Below, one piece after another: positions 17,266 through 26,482 of a stretch of 64,000 nt of DNA. Below the pieces are notes generated by a model. The model did not search any database and was not told the DNA's origin. It worked only from the letters and a program-made list of their open reading frames with translations. Position numbers and translations under genes: made by a program. The stretch's first letter is position 1. Each line of letters opens with the position of its first letter. This stretch comes from Parvibaculum sp040216885 (lineage in GTDB: Bacteria > Pseudomonadota > Alphaproteobacteria > Parvibaculales > Parvibaculaceae), in NCBI GenBank assembly GCA_040216885.1, contig JAVJOG010000022.1:62001-126000 (forward strand). Direction: 5' to 3'.

Positions 17266-18567
17266 CTAGCGCCCCGCGTCCTCGCCGTGAACATAAACCG
17301 TGCGGCCGCCGACCATGGTGCGGATGGCGCGGCCCTGGAAGCGGCGGTCCTCGAAGGGCGTGTTCTTCGAAATCGACTTCAGCTTTGCCGGATCGAGCAC
17401 CCAGGGGGTGTCTGTGTCGATGAGGACAAGATCGGCGGGAAGGCCGGCGGCGAGACGCCCGCGACCGAGACCGAGCAGGTCGGACGGTGCGTGGGTGAGC
17501 GCGGCGAGCAGGCGGGCGAGCGAGATGTCGCCGGCGTGGACGAGCGCGAGGCCGGCGGGAAGCAGGGTTTCGAGACCGATGGCACCGAAGTTCGCCTCGG
17601 CGAAGGGGCGGCGCTTCACTTCGGCGTCCTGCGGGTCGTGGCTTGAGACGACGACATCGATCGTGCCGTCGGCAAGGCCCTCGACCAGCGCGCGCCGGTC
17701 GGCCTCGCTGCGCAGCGGCGGCGAGAGCTTGAAGAAGGTGCGGTAGCTCTGCACATCGTTTTCGTTGAGTTGCAGATGCGCCGCCGAGACGCCGCAGGTA
17801 ACGGGCAGGCCGTGGCGCCGGGCGCGGCGGATGATTTCGACCGAGGCCTCGCAGGAGATCTGGGCGACGTGATAGCGTCCGCCGGCGATCTCGAGCAGGC
17901 GCAGATCGCGCTCGATGACGATGGTTTCGGCGACGGCGGGGATGCCGGTGAGACCGAGGCGGGTCGCGAGTTCGCTTTCGTTCATCACGCCGCCCGAGAG
18001 CGAAGGTTCTTCCGCATGCTGAACGACCAGCGCGCCGAAATGCGCCGCATAGGTCATGGCGCGGCGCATCACCTGTGCGCTCGCCAGCGCCTTGTCGCCG
18101 TCGGTGAAGGCGACCGCGCCGGCATCGCGCAGCAGGCCGATCTCGGTCATCTGTTCGCCGTGGAGGCCCTTGGTGAGCGCGGCCATGGTGTGGACATTGA
18201 CGATGGCGGTGTCGCGGGCGCGGCGCTCGATGTAGTCGACAAGGGCGACATCGTCGATCACGGGATTGGTGTTCGGCATCACGATCATCGTCGTGACGCC
18301 GCCGGCGGCCGCCGCCTGGCTCGCCAGCGCCAGCGTTTCGCGATATTCGGCACCCGGTTCGCCGGTGAAGACGCGGCAGTCGATGAGGCCGGGCGCGAGA
18401 ACATGGCCACCGCAATCGACGATCTCCACGCCATCGGGCAGGCCGTCGTTGAAGAGCTGGGGACCGAGATCGGCGATGAGACCGTCCTCGACCAACAGGC
18501 CGCCTTTTTCGTCGTAGCCGCTTGCCGGGTCGATCAGGCGCGCATTGGTGAAGGCGGTGCGGCTCAT
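17266..18567 (-). CDS. Dihydroorotase homologue lacking metal ligands (PyrC'/PyrX type)
   Basis: A 433-residue amidohydrolase-fold protein that aligns with class I dihydroorotases over its length (APGLID, EPGAEYRETL, GGVTTMIVMPNTNP, FKLSPPLRS). The expected metal-binding HxH after PGLID is CRV here, the HVCHVS-type strand reads HVAQIS, and the TDHAPH block reads SSHDPQ. With the His and Asp ligands gone it should not be catalytic. In Pseudomonas such a subunit is needed structurally for aspartate transcarbamoylase (established); the same is inferred here from the ATGA overlap with pyrB. A true dihydroorotase must be elsewhere. Confidence 0.9.
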   Translation of the reverse strand: MSRTAFTNARLIDPASGYDEKGGLLVEDGLIADLGPQLFNDGLPDGVEIVDCGGHVLAPGLIDCRVFTGEPGAEYRETLALASQAAAAGGVTTMIVMPNTNPVIDDVALVDYIERRARDTAIVNVHTMAALTKGLHGEQMTEIGLLRDAGAVAFTDGDKALASAQVMRRAMTYAAHFGALVVQHAEEPSLSGGVMNESELATRLGLTGIPAVAETIVIERDLRLLEIAGGRYHVAQISCEASVEIIRRARRHGLPVTCGVSAAHLQLNENDVQSYRTFFKLSPPLRSEADRRALVEGLADGTIDVVVSSHDPQDAEVKRRPFAEANFGAIGLETLLPAGLALVHAGDISLARLLAALTHAPSDLLGLGRGRLAAGLPADLVLIDTDTPWVLDPAKLKSISKNTPFEDRRFQGRAIRTMVGGRTVYVHGEDAGR

Positions 18568-19550
18568 GCGGCACCTCCGTTTCCGTCGCTGCGCTCGTTG
18601 GGCAGGTTGCGGGCCAGTGCGTCGAGTACCGCCATGCGAACCGCGACGCCCATTTCGACCTGTTCGCGGATGACGCTGCGGTTGATATCGTCGGCGACGG
18701 CGCTGTCGATCTCGACGCCGCGGTTCATCGGGCCGGGATGCATGACCAACGCATCGGGCTTGGCGACCGCGAGCTTGGCGTAGTCGAGGCCGTGGAAGTG
18801 GAAATATTCGCGCTGCGAGGGGACGTAGGAGCCCGTCATGCGCTCGAGCTGGAGGCGCAGCATCATCACGATGTCGACGCCTTCGAGACCCTTCATCATG
18901 TCGTGGAAGACCTCGACGCCGAGGCGTTCGATGCCCCTCGGCAGCAAGGTCGGCGGGGCGACGACGCGGACGCGGGCGCCCATGGCGTTCAGCAGCAGGA
19001 TGTTGGAACGGGCGACGCGGCTGTGCATGATGTCGCCGCAGATCGCGACGGTGAGCCCTTGCAGCTTGCCCTTGCGGCGGCGGATGGTCAGCGCGTCGAG
19101 GAGGGCTTGCGTCGGGTGTTCATGGGAACCGTCGCCGGCATTGATGACCGAGCAGGAGACTTTCTGCGAGAGAAGCTCGACGGCGCCGGAGGAACCGTGG
19201 CGGATGACGATGAGGTCGGGGTGCATCGCGTTCAGCGTGACCGCGGTGTCGATCAGCGTTTCGCCCTTTTTCACCGAGGAGGCGCCGACCGACATGTTCA
19301 TCACATCGGCGCCGAGGCGCTTGCCGGCCAGTTCGAAGGAACTCTGGGTGCGGGTGGAGGCCTCGAAGAAGAGGTTGATCTGGGTGCGGCCGCGCAAGAC
19401 CGCGCCCTTCTTGTCGACCTGGCGGTTCTGCTCGACATAGGTGTCGGCGAGATCGAGAAGCGCGGTGATGTCGGCGGGGGAAAGGCCCTCGATCCCCAGC
19501 AAATGCCGGTGCGGGAAGAGGGTTTGGGGCTGTTTTTCAGCGCTGGTCAT
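18564..19550 (-). CDS. pyrB: Aspartate carbamoyltransferase catalytic subunit
   Basis: A 328-residue enzyme that joins carbamoyl phosphate and aspartate in pyrimidine synthesis. The carbamoyl phosphate site FEASTRTQSSFE, the RHGSSG and HEHPTQALLDA blocks, and the aspartate-binding MHPGPMNRGVE stretch are all intact. The start is ATG at 19550. No Shine-Dalgarno site precedes it, and a good promoter ends only 11 bp upstream. The stop overlaps the start of the non-catalytic partner as ATGA, so the two subunits are made in step. Confidence 0.96.
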   Translation of the reverse strand: MTSAEKQPQTLFPHRHLLGIEGLSPADITALLDLADTYVEQNRQVDKKGAVLRGRTQINLFFEASTRTQSSFELAGKRLGADVMNMSVGASSVKKGETLIDTAVTLNAMHPDLIVIRHGSSGAVELLSQKVSCSVINAGDGSHEHPTQALLDALTIRRRKGKLQGLTVAICGDIMHSRVARSNILLLNAMGARVRVVAPPTLLPRGIERLGVEVFHDMMKGLEGVDIVMMLRLQLERMTGSYVPSQREYFHFHGLDYAKLAVAKPDALVMHPGPMNRGVEIDSAVADDINRSVIREQVEMGVAVRMAVLDALARNLPNERSDGNGGAA

Positions 19551-19561
19551 TAAAGCCGCAT

Positions 19562-19590
19562 TGTATAGGGCGGATTTCCGGGGGCGGCAA
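19562..19590 (-). promoter_or_regulatory. Promoter of pyrB, almost leaderless
   Basis: On the minus strand TTGCCG (19590-19585) and TATACA (19567-19562) are 17 bp apart. The pyrB ATG begins at 19550, 11 bases beyond the -10 box, so the mRNA leader would be only about 4-7 bases. There is no room for a ribosome site. Confidence 0.6.
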
Positions 19591-19662
19591 GGCGGAATTG
19601 GCCGGGTGCGGGACCGGGTGTTAGGCTGCTCAACAAAAGCCCAGCAAGAGAAAGAGGCTGCT

Positions 19663-21372
19663 ATGGAAAACCGCGCGGAAACGCCCGAGGCCTTCGCGAC
19701 GCATGAGGTCTTCAACCAGCCGCCGCCGCTGGAGGACGTCAACCTGTTTACCGCCGACAAAGCGCTACAGGAGACCGTGGAGCGGGAAGGCGCGGGTGGG
19801 GCGAAGGCATCGCTGACGGCGTTCGGGAAAATTGCCGGGAGCGCCGAGACGATCGATCTCGGGCGGCAGGCGAATGCGTATCTGCCGGTGCTGAAGAGTT
19901 TCGACCGGTTCGGGCATCGCGCCGACCGGGTGGAGTTTCATCCGTCCTATCACAGGCTGATGGCGATTTCGGTCGCGCAGGGGCTGCACGGCTCGCCCTG
20001 GGACCATCTGAAAGACGGGCTTGATGCGCGCCCGAAGCCTGGCGCCGTCGTGGCGCGGCTTGCCGGCACCTACATGATGACGCAGGTGGAGGCGGGGCAT
20101 GGCTGTCCGATCACCATGACCAATGCGGCGGTGCCGGCGCTGATGTTCCAGCCGTCGCTGGCCAAGGAATGGGTGCCGCGGATTCTTTCCCGCGACTATG
20201 ATGAACGGTTTGTGCCCGCGAAGGAGAAGCGCGGCGTGACGCTCGGCATGGGGATGACCGAGAAGCAGGGCGGCACCGATGTGCGCGCCAACACGACGGC
20301 GGCGGTGCCGGTGAATGGCGGCGGGCCGGGGGCGGAATATCGCATCACCGGGCATAAGTGGTTTTTCTCGGCGCCGATGTGCGATGCGTTCCTTGTGCTG
20401 GCGCAGGCGCCCTCCTTGAATGGAAAAGGTGGGGGCATCTCCTGTTTCCTGATGCCGCGCTTCACGCCGGACGGCGCGCCGAACGCGATCCGCATTCAGC
20501 GGCTGAAGGACAAGGTGGGGAACAAGTCGAATGCGTCTTCCGAGGTCGAGTTTCAGGCCGCGTCGGGCTGGCTGATCGGCGAGGAAGGGCGGGGGGTCAG
20601 GAACATCATCGAGATGGCGACCTATACGCGGCTCGACTGCGCGGTGGCGACGGCGGGGATGATGCGGCAGGCGGTCGCCCAAGCGGTGCATCATTGCTCT
20701 TACCGGACTGTGTTTCAGAAGAAGCTGATCGACCAGCCGCTGATGGCGAATGTGCTGGCCGATCTCGCGCTGGAGATGGAAGCGGCGACGGCGTTGTCGT
20801 TCCGCGTCGCGCGGTCGTTCGACCGCGCGCATGAGGACGAGGCGGAGGCGGCGTTCCGGCGGATCATGACGCCGGTGGCCAAATACTGGGTGTGCAAGCG
20901 GGCGCCGAACCTTGCCTATGAGGCGATGGAGTGTCTCGGCGGCAATGGCTATGTCGAGGAAGGGATTGCGGGGCGCATCTATCGCGAGATGCCGGTCAAC
21001 GCGATCTGGGAAGGCTCGGGGAACGTCATGTGCCTTGACGTGTTGCGGGCGCTGGCGCGGGAGCCGCAGGCGCTCGATGTCGTGTTCGCCGAGTTCGACG
21101 GCGTGCGCGGCGCGAACGCGGCTTATGACGGGGCGCTGGATGCGCTGAAGGAGGCGTTCACGGATTTCGGTTCGCTGGAAGCGCGCTCAAGGCAGGTGGT
21201 GGAGCAGATGGCGAAGGTGGCCGCCGGGTCGGTGCTGCTGCGGCACGCGCCTTCGGCGGTGTCGGACGCCTATTGCGCGACGCGGCTCGGGCGCGACTGG
21301 GGCGATGTTTACGGGACGCTGCCGGTGGGGGCGGATATTGTCGCGATTGTCGAGCGGGCGCGGGTGGCTTAG
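19663..21372 (+). CDS. aidB: AidB-like acyl-CoA dehydrogenase
   Basis: A 569-residue flavoprotein of the acyl-CoA dehydrogenase fold, most like AidB in length and in the opening HEVFNQPPPLEDVNLF. Other blocks are GMGMTEKQGGTDVRANTT (FAD/substrate side), ITGHKWFFSAPMCDAF, GISCFLMPR and MECLGGNGYVEEG. E. coli AidB is part of the alkylation response and binds DNA (established); whether this one does is unknown. The start has AAAGAGG upstream. The stop is directly next to that of the convergent AEC carrier gene with no base between. Confidence 0.9.
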   Translation: MENRAETPEAFATHEVFNQPPPLEDVNLFTADKALQETVEREGAGGAKASLTAFGKIAGSAETIDLGRQANAYLPVLKSFDRFGHRADRVEFHPSYHRLMAISVAQGLHGSPWDHLKDGLDARPKPGAVVARLAGTYMMTQVEAGHGCPITMTNAAVPALMFQPSLAKEWVPRILSRDYDERFVPAKEKRGVTLGMGMTEKQGGTDVRANTTAAVPVNGGGPGAEYRITGHKWFFSAPMCDAFLVLAQAPSLNGKGGGISCFLMPRFTPDGAPNAIRIQRLKDKVGNKSNASSEVEFQAASGWLIGEEGRGVRNIIEMATYTRLDCAVATAGMMRQAVAQAVHHCSYRTVFQKKLIDQPLMANVLADLALEMEAATALSFRVARSFDRAHEDEAEAAFRRIMTPVAKYWVCKRAPNLAYEAMECLGGNGYVEEGIAGRIYREMPVNAIWEGSGNVMCLDVLRALAREPQALDVVFAEFDGVRGANAAYDGALDALKEAFTDFGSLEARSRQVVEQMAKVAAGSVLLRHAPSAVSDAYCATRLGRDWGDVYGTLPVGADIVAIVERARVA

Positions 21373-22287
21373 CTACCCCAATACCCACAGCATCAGCGGC
21401 ATGGTGATGGCCGCGAGGATGGTGGAGCCGGTGATCAGGCTTGCCATCAGCGTCGCGTCGCCGCCGAGCTGGCGGGCGAGGATGTAGGAGGAGGTTGCGC
21501 CCGGCACCGCGCCGCAGAGGATGACGACGGCGGCGGGGAGGCCCGTCACGCCGAAGACGAAGCACCAACCGGCCATCAGCACCGGCATGACGAGAAGTTT
21601 CAGGCCGCTGGTCAGGGCGACGATCCAGCCGGTTTCGAGCGCGTGTTTCGGTTGCAGGCCGGCGCCGATGGCGATGAGGCCGATGGTGAGCGCGGCGGCG
21701 CCGAGAATGTCGAAGGTGGAGGCGAGCGGGCCGGGGAGGCCGATGCCGCTGACGTTGAGCGCGATGCCGGCGGCGCAGGCGAGGATCAGCGGGTTCTTCG
21801 ACAGCAAGCCCAGCACCGCGACGATGCCGGCCGGTTCGTCGCCGGCATAACGCGTCAGGATCAGCACCGAGAGCACGTTGACCGTTGGCACCAGCACCGC
21901 GAAGGCGACGGCGGCGAGCGTCACGCCTTCGGGGCCGAAAAGCGAGCCGATGGCGGCGAGCGCGACGAAGCCGTTCCAGCGCGCGGCGCCCTGAAACACC
22001 GACGAGAATTGCGGGCCGGAAAGCGGCAGCGTCTGCTTCATCAGCATCAGGATCGCGACCATCGAGAAAAGGCCGGCGCCGAGCGCGGCGGCCATGGGTC
22101 CGATGTCATGGTCGGTGAGGTTGGCGGTTGCCAGCGTATGCAGCAGCAGGGCGGGGAAGAAGATGTAATAGGTCAGACGGTCGAGCGGTGCCCAGAGGCC
22201 TTCCCCCGGAAAATCCATCCGCTTGATGACGAAACCGAGCGCGATGACCAGGAAGACGGGGATCAGGGAATTCAGGATGGGGAGCAT
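21373..22287 (-). CDS. AEC-family auxin-efflux-like permease
   Basis: A 304-residue membrane protein with about ten hydrophobic segments in two repeats, the pattern of the AEC family (malonate/malate or auxin-type carriers). It begins MLPILNSLIPVFLVIALGF, and each half has the break seen in this fold, such as LVPTVNVLSV and CGAVPGATSSY. The substrate is not known. It is 22 bp downstream of ruvX on the same strand but unlikely to be functionally linked to it. Confidence 0.88.
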   Translation of the reverse strand: MLPILNSLIPVFLVIALGFVIKRMDFPGEGLWAPLDRLTYYIFFPALLLHTLATANLTDHDIGPMAAALGAGLFSMVAILMLMKQTLPLSGPQFSSVFQGAARWNGFVALAAIGSLFGPEGVTLAAVAFAVLVPTVNVLSVLILTRYAGDEPAGIVAVLGLLSKNPLILACAAGIALNVSGIGLPGPLASTFDILGAAALTIGLIAIGAGLQPKHALETGWIVALTSGLKLLVMPVLMAGWCFVFGVTGLPAAVVILCGAVPGATSSYILARQLGGDATLMASLITGSTILAAITMPLMLWVLG

Positions 22288-22309
22288 CGCGTTTCTTCTT
22301 GTTCTTGGC

Positions 22310-22780
22310 TCAGAGCTTCTTCAGCCGGTCGAGCGCGCCTTGCAGAATGTACGCCGCCGCCATCTTGTCCACCAGTTCAGCGCGGCGGGCGCGGCTGGCG
22401 TCGGCATCGAGCAGCGTGCGGGTGACGGCCTGGGTGGACATGCGCTCGTCCCAGAAGGCGATAGGGAGGGCGGTCAGTTTTTCGAGATTGCGGATGAAGG
22501 CGCGGGTCGACTGGCAGCGCGGGCCCTCGGTGCCGTCCATGTTGAGCGGCAGGCCGACGACGAGGCCGCCCGCATCGTGTTCGGCGGCCAGCGCCAGCAA
22601 GCGGGTGGCGTCGGCGGCGAACTTCGTGCGCTTGATGGTTTCGAGGGGGCTTGCGATCGACAGCGAGACATCGGAGAGGGCAAGGCCGATGGTTTTCGAG
22701 CCGAGATCGACGCCGATCAGGCGCTGGTGGCGCTTCAGCGCCGATTTCAGCTCGTCCAGTGACTTCAGATTGCCGCTCAA
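22310..22780 (-). CDS. ruvX: Holliday junction resolvase-like YqgF/RuvX
   Basis: A protein of about 156 residues with an RNase H-like fold. It contains LIGVDLGSKTIGLALSD, VVGLPLNMDGTEG, AFWDERMSTQ and, near the end, VDKMAAAYILQ, which hold the acidic catalytic residues of YqgF. Members take part in pre-16S rRNA maturation. The best start is a TTG at 22780 giving LSGNLKSLDELK, with AAGGA about 10 bases upstream. An ATG at 22858 gives 26 more residues that do not look conserved. It is divergent from gatC. Confidence 0.85.
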   Translation of the reverse strand: MSGNLKSLDELKSALKRHQRLIGVDLGSKTIGLALSDVSLSIASPLETIKRTKFAADATRLLALAAEHDAGGLVVGLPLNMDGTEGPRCQSTRAFIRNLEKLTALPIAFWDERMSTQAVTRTLLDADASRARRAELVDKMAAAYILQGALDRLKKL

Positions 22781-22876
22781 GTGTCTGTCATCCTTGAAAA
22801 AACCCGTCCGGGCGGACAATAGTGAGGCGGCAGGAGCGGCGCAATCCGCTTGCTTCATATAAAGAGAGCGGCGGCG

Positions 22877-22905
22877 TTGCGGCGCGGGCCCGCCGCTTGT
22901 TATGT
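22877..22905 (+). promoter_or_regulatory. Possible promoter of gatCAB
   Basis: TTGCGG (22877-22882) and TTATGT (22900-22905) are 17 bp apart, about 75 bp before gatC. The match to consensus is moderate. Confidence 0.35.
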
Positions 22906-22980
22906 TCCCCCGCGATTCAGCGAGCAAGGGGCGGCTTCCGCCCCCGGACCCCGCTCTCAAAACCAGGATAAGGCAGGCCC

Positions 22981-23268
22981 ATGTCGGTCGATCAGAAAAC
23001 GGTCCGGCACATCGCCCGGCTTGCGCGGATTGCCGTGCGGGACGATGAGCTGGAGGCGCTCGAAAAGGAACTCAACGGCATTCTCGACTGGGTCGAGCAA
23101 CTGGGCGAGGTCGACGTCACGGGCGTCGAGCCGATGACCAGTGCCGTCGAGACCGCCATGAAGATGCGCGACGACGTGGCGGTGACCGAGAACCTGCAGA
23201 AGGAAGTGACGCGCAATGCGCCGGGCGCCGAGGACGGCTTCTATGTGGTGCCGAAGGTGGTGGAGTGA
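22981..23268 (+). CDS. gatC: Asp-tRNA(Asn)/Glu-tRNA(Gln) amidotransferase subunit C
   Basis: A 95-residue subunit that holds GatA and GatB together. It has the family opening VRHIARLARIAVRDDELE, followed by the LNGILDWVEQL helix and the GVEPM turn, and ends in DGFYVVPKVVE. It is the first gene of a gatC-gatA-gatB operon. The stop overlaps the gatA GTG start by four bases. Confidence 0.96.
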   Translation: MSVDQKTVRHIARLARIAVRDDELEALEKELNGILDWVEQLGEVDVTGVEPMTSAVETAMKMRDDVAVTENLQKEVTRNAPGAEDGFYVVPKVVE

Positions 23269-24749
23269 GCATGAGCGAGTTGACGAAACTGACGCTTGCC
23301 GGCGCGCGCGATGCGTTGCGGAAAAAGGAAATCAGTTCGGTGGAGCTGACAGGGGCCTATCTCGCGGAGATGGAGGCGGGCGCGGCGCTCAACGCCTATG
23401 TGACGGCGACGGGGGCGAAGGCGCTGGAGATGGCGCGCGCGTCCGACGCGAAGCTCGCCAAGGGCGAGGGCGGGCCGCTGGAAGGGCTGCCGCTCGGCAT
23501 CAAGGATCTCTTCTGCACCAAGGACGTGCTGACGACGGCGTCGAGCCACATTCTCGACGGGTTTCATCCGCCTTACGAGTCGACCGTGACCGCCAATCTG
23601 TGGCGCGACGGGGCGGTGATGCTCGGCAAGCTCAACAATGACGAATTCGCCATGGGTTCGTCCAACGAGACGAGTTTCTACGGACCGGTCGTCAATCCGT
23701 GGCGGCGCAAGGGCGACGCGACGAAGCTGGTGCCGGGCGGTTCGTCGGGCGGTTCGTCGGCGGCAGTGGCGGCGAAGCTCTGCCTCGCGGCGACGGCGAC
23801 CGATACGGGCGGTTCGATCCGCCAGCCGGCGGCCTTCACCGGTACGGTCGGCATCAAGCCAACCTATGGGCGCTGCTCGCGCTGGGGGATTGTCGCCTTC
23901 GCCTCGTCGCTCGACCAGGCGGGGCCGATCACGCGCGACGTGCGCGACGCGGCGATCATGCTGCGCTCGATGGCGGGGCACGACGAGAAGGACACGACCA
24001 GCGTCGACCGGCTGGTGCCGGACTATGAGGCGGCGCTCGGGCAGGGCGTGAAGGGGCTGAAAGTCGGTATCCCGAAGGAATACCGGGTGGATGGTATGCC
24101 GGCCGAGATCGACGCCTTGTGGTCGCGCGGCATCGAGTGGCTGAAGGCGGCGGGTGCCGAGATCAAGGAAGTCAGCCTGCCGTATACGAAGTACGCGCTG
24201 CCGACCTATTACATCGTGGCGCCTGCGGAATGTTCGTCGAACCTCGCGCGATATGACGGCGTGCGCTACGGGCTGCGCGTCGATGGCCGCGACATCACCG
24301 ACATGTACGAGAAGACGCGGGCGGCCGGCTTCGGCGCCGAAGTGCGCCGGCGAGTGCTGATGGGCACCTATGTGCTTTCGGCCGGCTATTACGACGCTTA
24401 TTATCTGAAGGCGCAGAAAGTGCGGACGCTGATCGCTCGAGATTTTGCCGCGGCTTTCGCCGACGTCGATGTGCTGCTGACGCCAACGGCACCTTCGGCC
24501 GCGTTCGCTATTGGCGAAAAAACCGACGATCCGCTGTCGATGTATCTCAACGATGTCTTCACCGTCACGGTCAACCTGGCGGGACTGCCGGGGATTTCGG
24601 TGCCGGCCGGGCTTTCCGCCGAGGGGCTGCCGCTCGGCTTGCAGCTCATCGGGCGGACGTTCGACGAGGAGACGCTGCTCAGGGCGGCCCATGCGGTGGA
24701 GCAGGCGGCCGGTTTCAGCGCGGAACCCGAAGCGTGGTGGAAAGCATGA
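23265..24749 (+). CDS. gatA: Asp-tRNA(Asn)/Glu-tRNA(Gln) amidotransferase subunit A
   Basis: A 494-residue amidase-signature enzyme that frees ammonia from glutamine for the transamidation. The catalytic Lys lies in GIKDLFCT, and the cis-Ser and nucleophile Ser lie in the glycine- and serine-rich loop GGSSGGSSAAVA and in TDTGGSIRQPA. The start is GTG at 23265 in the gatC overlap; an ATG two codons on (23271) is also possible. The last bases overlap gatB. Confidence 0.97.
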   Translation: MSMSELTKLTLAGARDALRKKEISSVELTGAYLAEMEAGAALNAYVTATGAKALEMARASDAKLAKGEGGPLEGLPLGIKDLFCTKDVLTTASSHILDGFHPPYESTVTANLWRDGAVMLGKLNNDEFAMGSSNETSFYGPVVNPWRRKGDATKLVPGGSSGGSSAAVAAKLCLAATATDTGGSIRQPAAFTGTVGIKPTYGRCSRWGIVAFASSLDQAGPITRDVRDAAIMLRSMAGHDEKDTTSVDRLVPDYEAALGQGVKGLKVGIPKEYRVDGMPAEIDALWSRGIEWLKAAGAEIKEVSLPYTKYALPTYYIVAPAECSSNLARYDGVRYGLRVDGRDITDMYEKTRAAGFGAEVRRRVLMGTYVLSAGYYDAYYLKAQKVRTLIARDFAAAFADVDVLLTPTAPSAAFAIGEKTDDPLSMYLNDVFTVTVNLAGLPGISVPAGLSAEGLPLGLQLIGRTFDEETLLRAAHAVEQAAGFSAEPEAWWKA

Positions 24750-26263
24750 CGACGATGGTGAGCGATTTCGAACGCACGATGCGCAAGCGCGAACCCCGCG
24801 CGGAAGACCTGATCCGGGGCGCGACAGGCGACTGGGAGATCATTCTCGGGCTCGAGGTCCATGCTCAGGTGACATCGAAGGCCAAGCTCTTTTCGGCATC
24901 GTCGACCAAATTCGGGGCCGAGCAGAACAGTCAGGTCAGCTTTGTCGACGCGGCGATGCCGGGCATGCTGCCGGTCATCAACCGCTATTGCGTCGAACAG
25001 GCGGTGAGGACGGGGCTCGGGCTCAAGGCGCAGATCAACCTGCGCTCGGTCTTCGACCGGAAGAACTATTTCTATCCGGACCTGCCGCAGGGCTACCAGA
25101 TTTCGCAGTTCAAGCAGCCGATCGTCGGCGAGGGCGAAGTGGTGCTCGACATGCCGGACGGGCGTACCGTCGTGGTCGGTATCGAGCGGCTGCATCTCGA
25201 ACAGGACGCCGGCAAAAGCCTGCACGACCAGCATCCGTCGATGAGTTTCGTCGACCTCAACCGGTCGGGCGTGGCGCTGATGGAGATCGTTTCGAAGCCG
25301 GACATGCGCTCGGCGGATGAGGCGCGGGCCTATGTAACCAAGCTGCGGACCATCCTGCGTTATCTCGGCACCTGCGACGGCAACATGGAGGAAGGCAGCT
25401 TGCGCGCCGACGTTAACGTTTCGGTGCGCAAAGCCGGCGCGCCGCTCGGCACGCGCTGCGAGATCAAGAACGTCAACTCGATCCGTTTCATCGGCCAGGC
25501 CATCGAGTACGAGGCCCGCCGGCAGATCGACATCCTCGAAGATGGCGGCGCCATTGTTCAGGAAACTCGGTTGTTCGATCCGAAGACCGGCGAAACGCGG
25601 TCGATGCGCTCCAAGGAGGAGGCGCATGACTATCGCTATTTCCCCGATCCAGACCTTCTGCCGCTCGTGCTGAAGCAGGACGACGTGGATGCGATCCGGG
25701 CGTCGCTGCCGGAACTTCCGGACGAGAAAAAGGCGAGGCTGATCTCCGCCTACGGGTTGTCGGCCTATGACGCAACCGTCCTGATCGGCGAATCCGCGCG
25801 TGCGGACTTCTTCGAGGCGGTGGCGAAGGGGCGGGATGCGAAGCTTGCGGCGAACTGGGTGACGGGCGATTTCTTCGCTGCGCTGAACCGCGAAGGGCAC
25901 TCGATCGAGCAGTCTCCGGTCACCGCAAACCAGCTCGGAGAGCTCCTCGACCTGATCTCCGACGGCACCATCTCCGGGCGAATCGCGAAGCAGATTTTTG
26001 ATTCGATGTACAAAACGGGCCGTGACCCCTCCAAAATCGTCGAGGAAGAAGGCCTAAGGCAAGTCACGGATTTTGGGGCGATCGAGGCTGCAATCGACGC
26101 CGTCATCGCGGCAAACCCCGATAAAGTCGAGCAAACGAAAGTCAAGCCTCAACTTGCGGGCTGGTTTGTCGGACAAGTGATGAAATCCACGTCTGGCAAG
26201 GCAAATCCGCAAGTCGTGAACGAAATCCTCGCGCGAAAACTCGGTCTATCATCCGACTGCTGA
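24746..26263 (+). CDS. gatB: Asp-tRNA(Asn)/Glu-tRNA(Gln) amidotransferase subunit B
   Basis: A 505-residue kinase-like subunit that phosphorylates mischarged Glu-tRNA or Asp-tRNA. Blocks seen are GLEVHAQ, YFYPDLPQGYQISQ, SMSFVDLNRSGVALMEIVS, EEGSLRADVNVS and EIKNVNS, with the tail helical domain ending in NEILARKLG. The ATG at 24746 overlaps the gatA stop as ATGA. GC content is lower in the last 300 bases, but the frame is intact. The presence of GatCAB fits an organism that makes Gln-tRNA or Asn-tRNA indirectly. Confidence 0.97.
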   Translation: MTTMVSDFERTMRKREPRAEDLIRGATGDWEIILGLEVHAQVTSKAKLFSASSTKFGAEQNSQVSFVDAAMPGMLPVINRYCVEQAVRTGLGLKAQINLRSVFDRKNYFYPDLPQGYQISQFKQPIVGEGEVVLDMPDGRTVVVGIERLHLEQDAGKSLHDQHPSMSFVDLNRSGVALMEIVSKPDMRSADEARAYVTKLRTILRYLGTCDGNMEEGSLRADVNVSVRKAGAPLGTRCEIKNVNSIRFIGQAIEYEARRQIDILEDGGAIVQETRLFDPKTGETRSMRSKEEAHDYRYFPDPDLLPLVLKQDDVDAIRASLPELPDEKKARLISAYGLSAYDATVLIGESARADFFEAVAKGRDAKLAANWVTGDFFAALNREGHSIEQSPVTANQLGELLDLISDGTISGRIAKQIFDSMYKTGRDPSKIVEEEGLRQVTDFGAIEAAIDAVIAANPDKVEQTKVKPQLAGWFVGQVMKSTSGKANPQVVNEILARKLGLSSDC

Positions 26264-26353
26264 TTAAAATTTCCGGCCTCGAAGTGAACCGTTTGTAAAC
26301 CTATCTCGGCGGAGAGTGGGGCGGGCGCGCTTGCATAAAACTGTTGCAATGTG

Positions 26354-26384
26354 TTGCCGAGCGCTTTTTCGGCGCTCATATTAT
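26354..26384 (+). promoter_or_regulatory. Possible promoter of the histone-like gene
   Basis: TTGCCG (26354-26359) and TATTAT (26379-26384) are 19 bp apart. The spacer carries the hairpin GAGCGC/GCGCTC. This is the best -10 match in the 219-bp gap after gatB. Confidence 0.3.
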
Positions 26385-26482
26385 TCGTGTGCGCCTGAGG
26401 GGTACGAGGGCGCTCGTAGTGTGTGCGTTGCGAATACACAGATTGTCGCCAACGATAACGGCACATCAGGAGCTAGAGAAAT

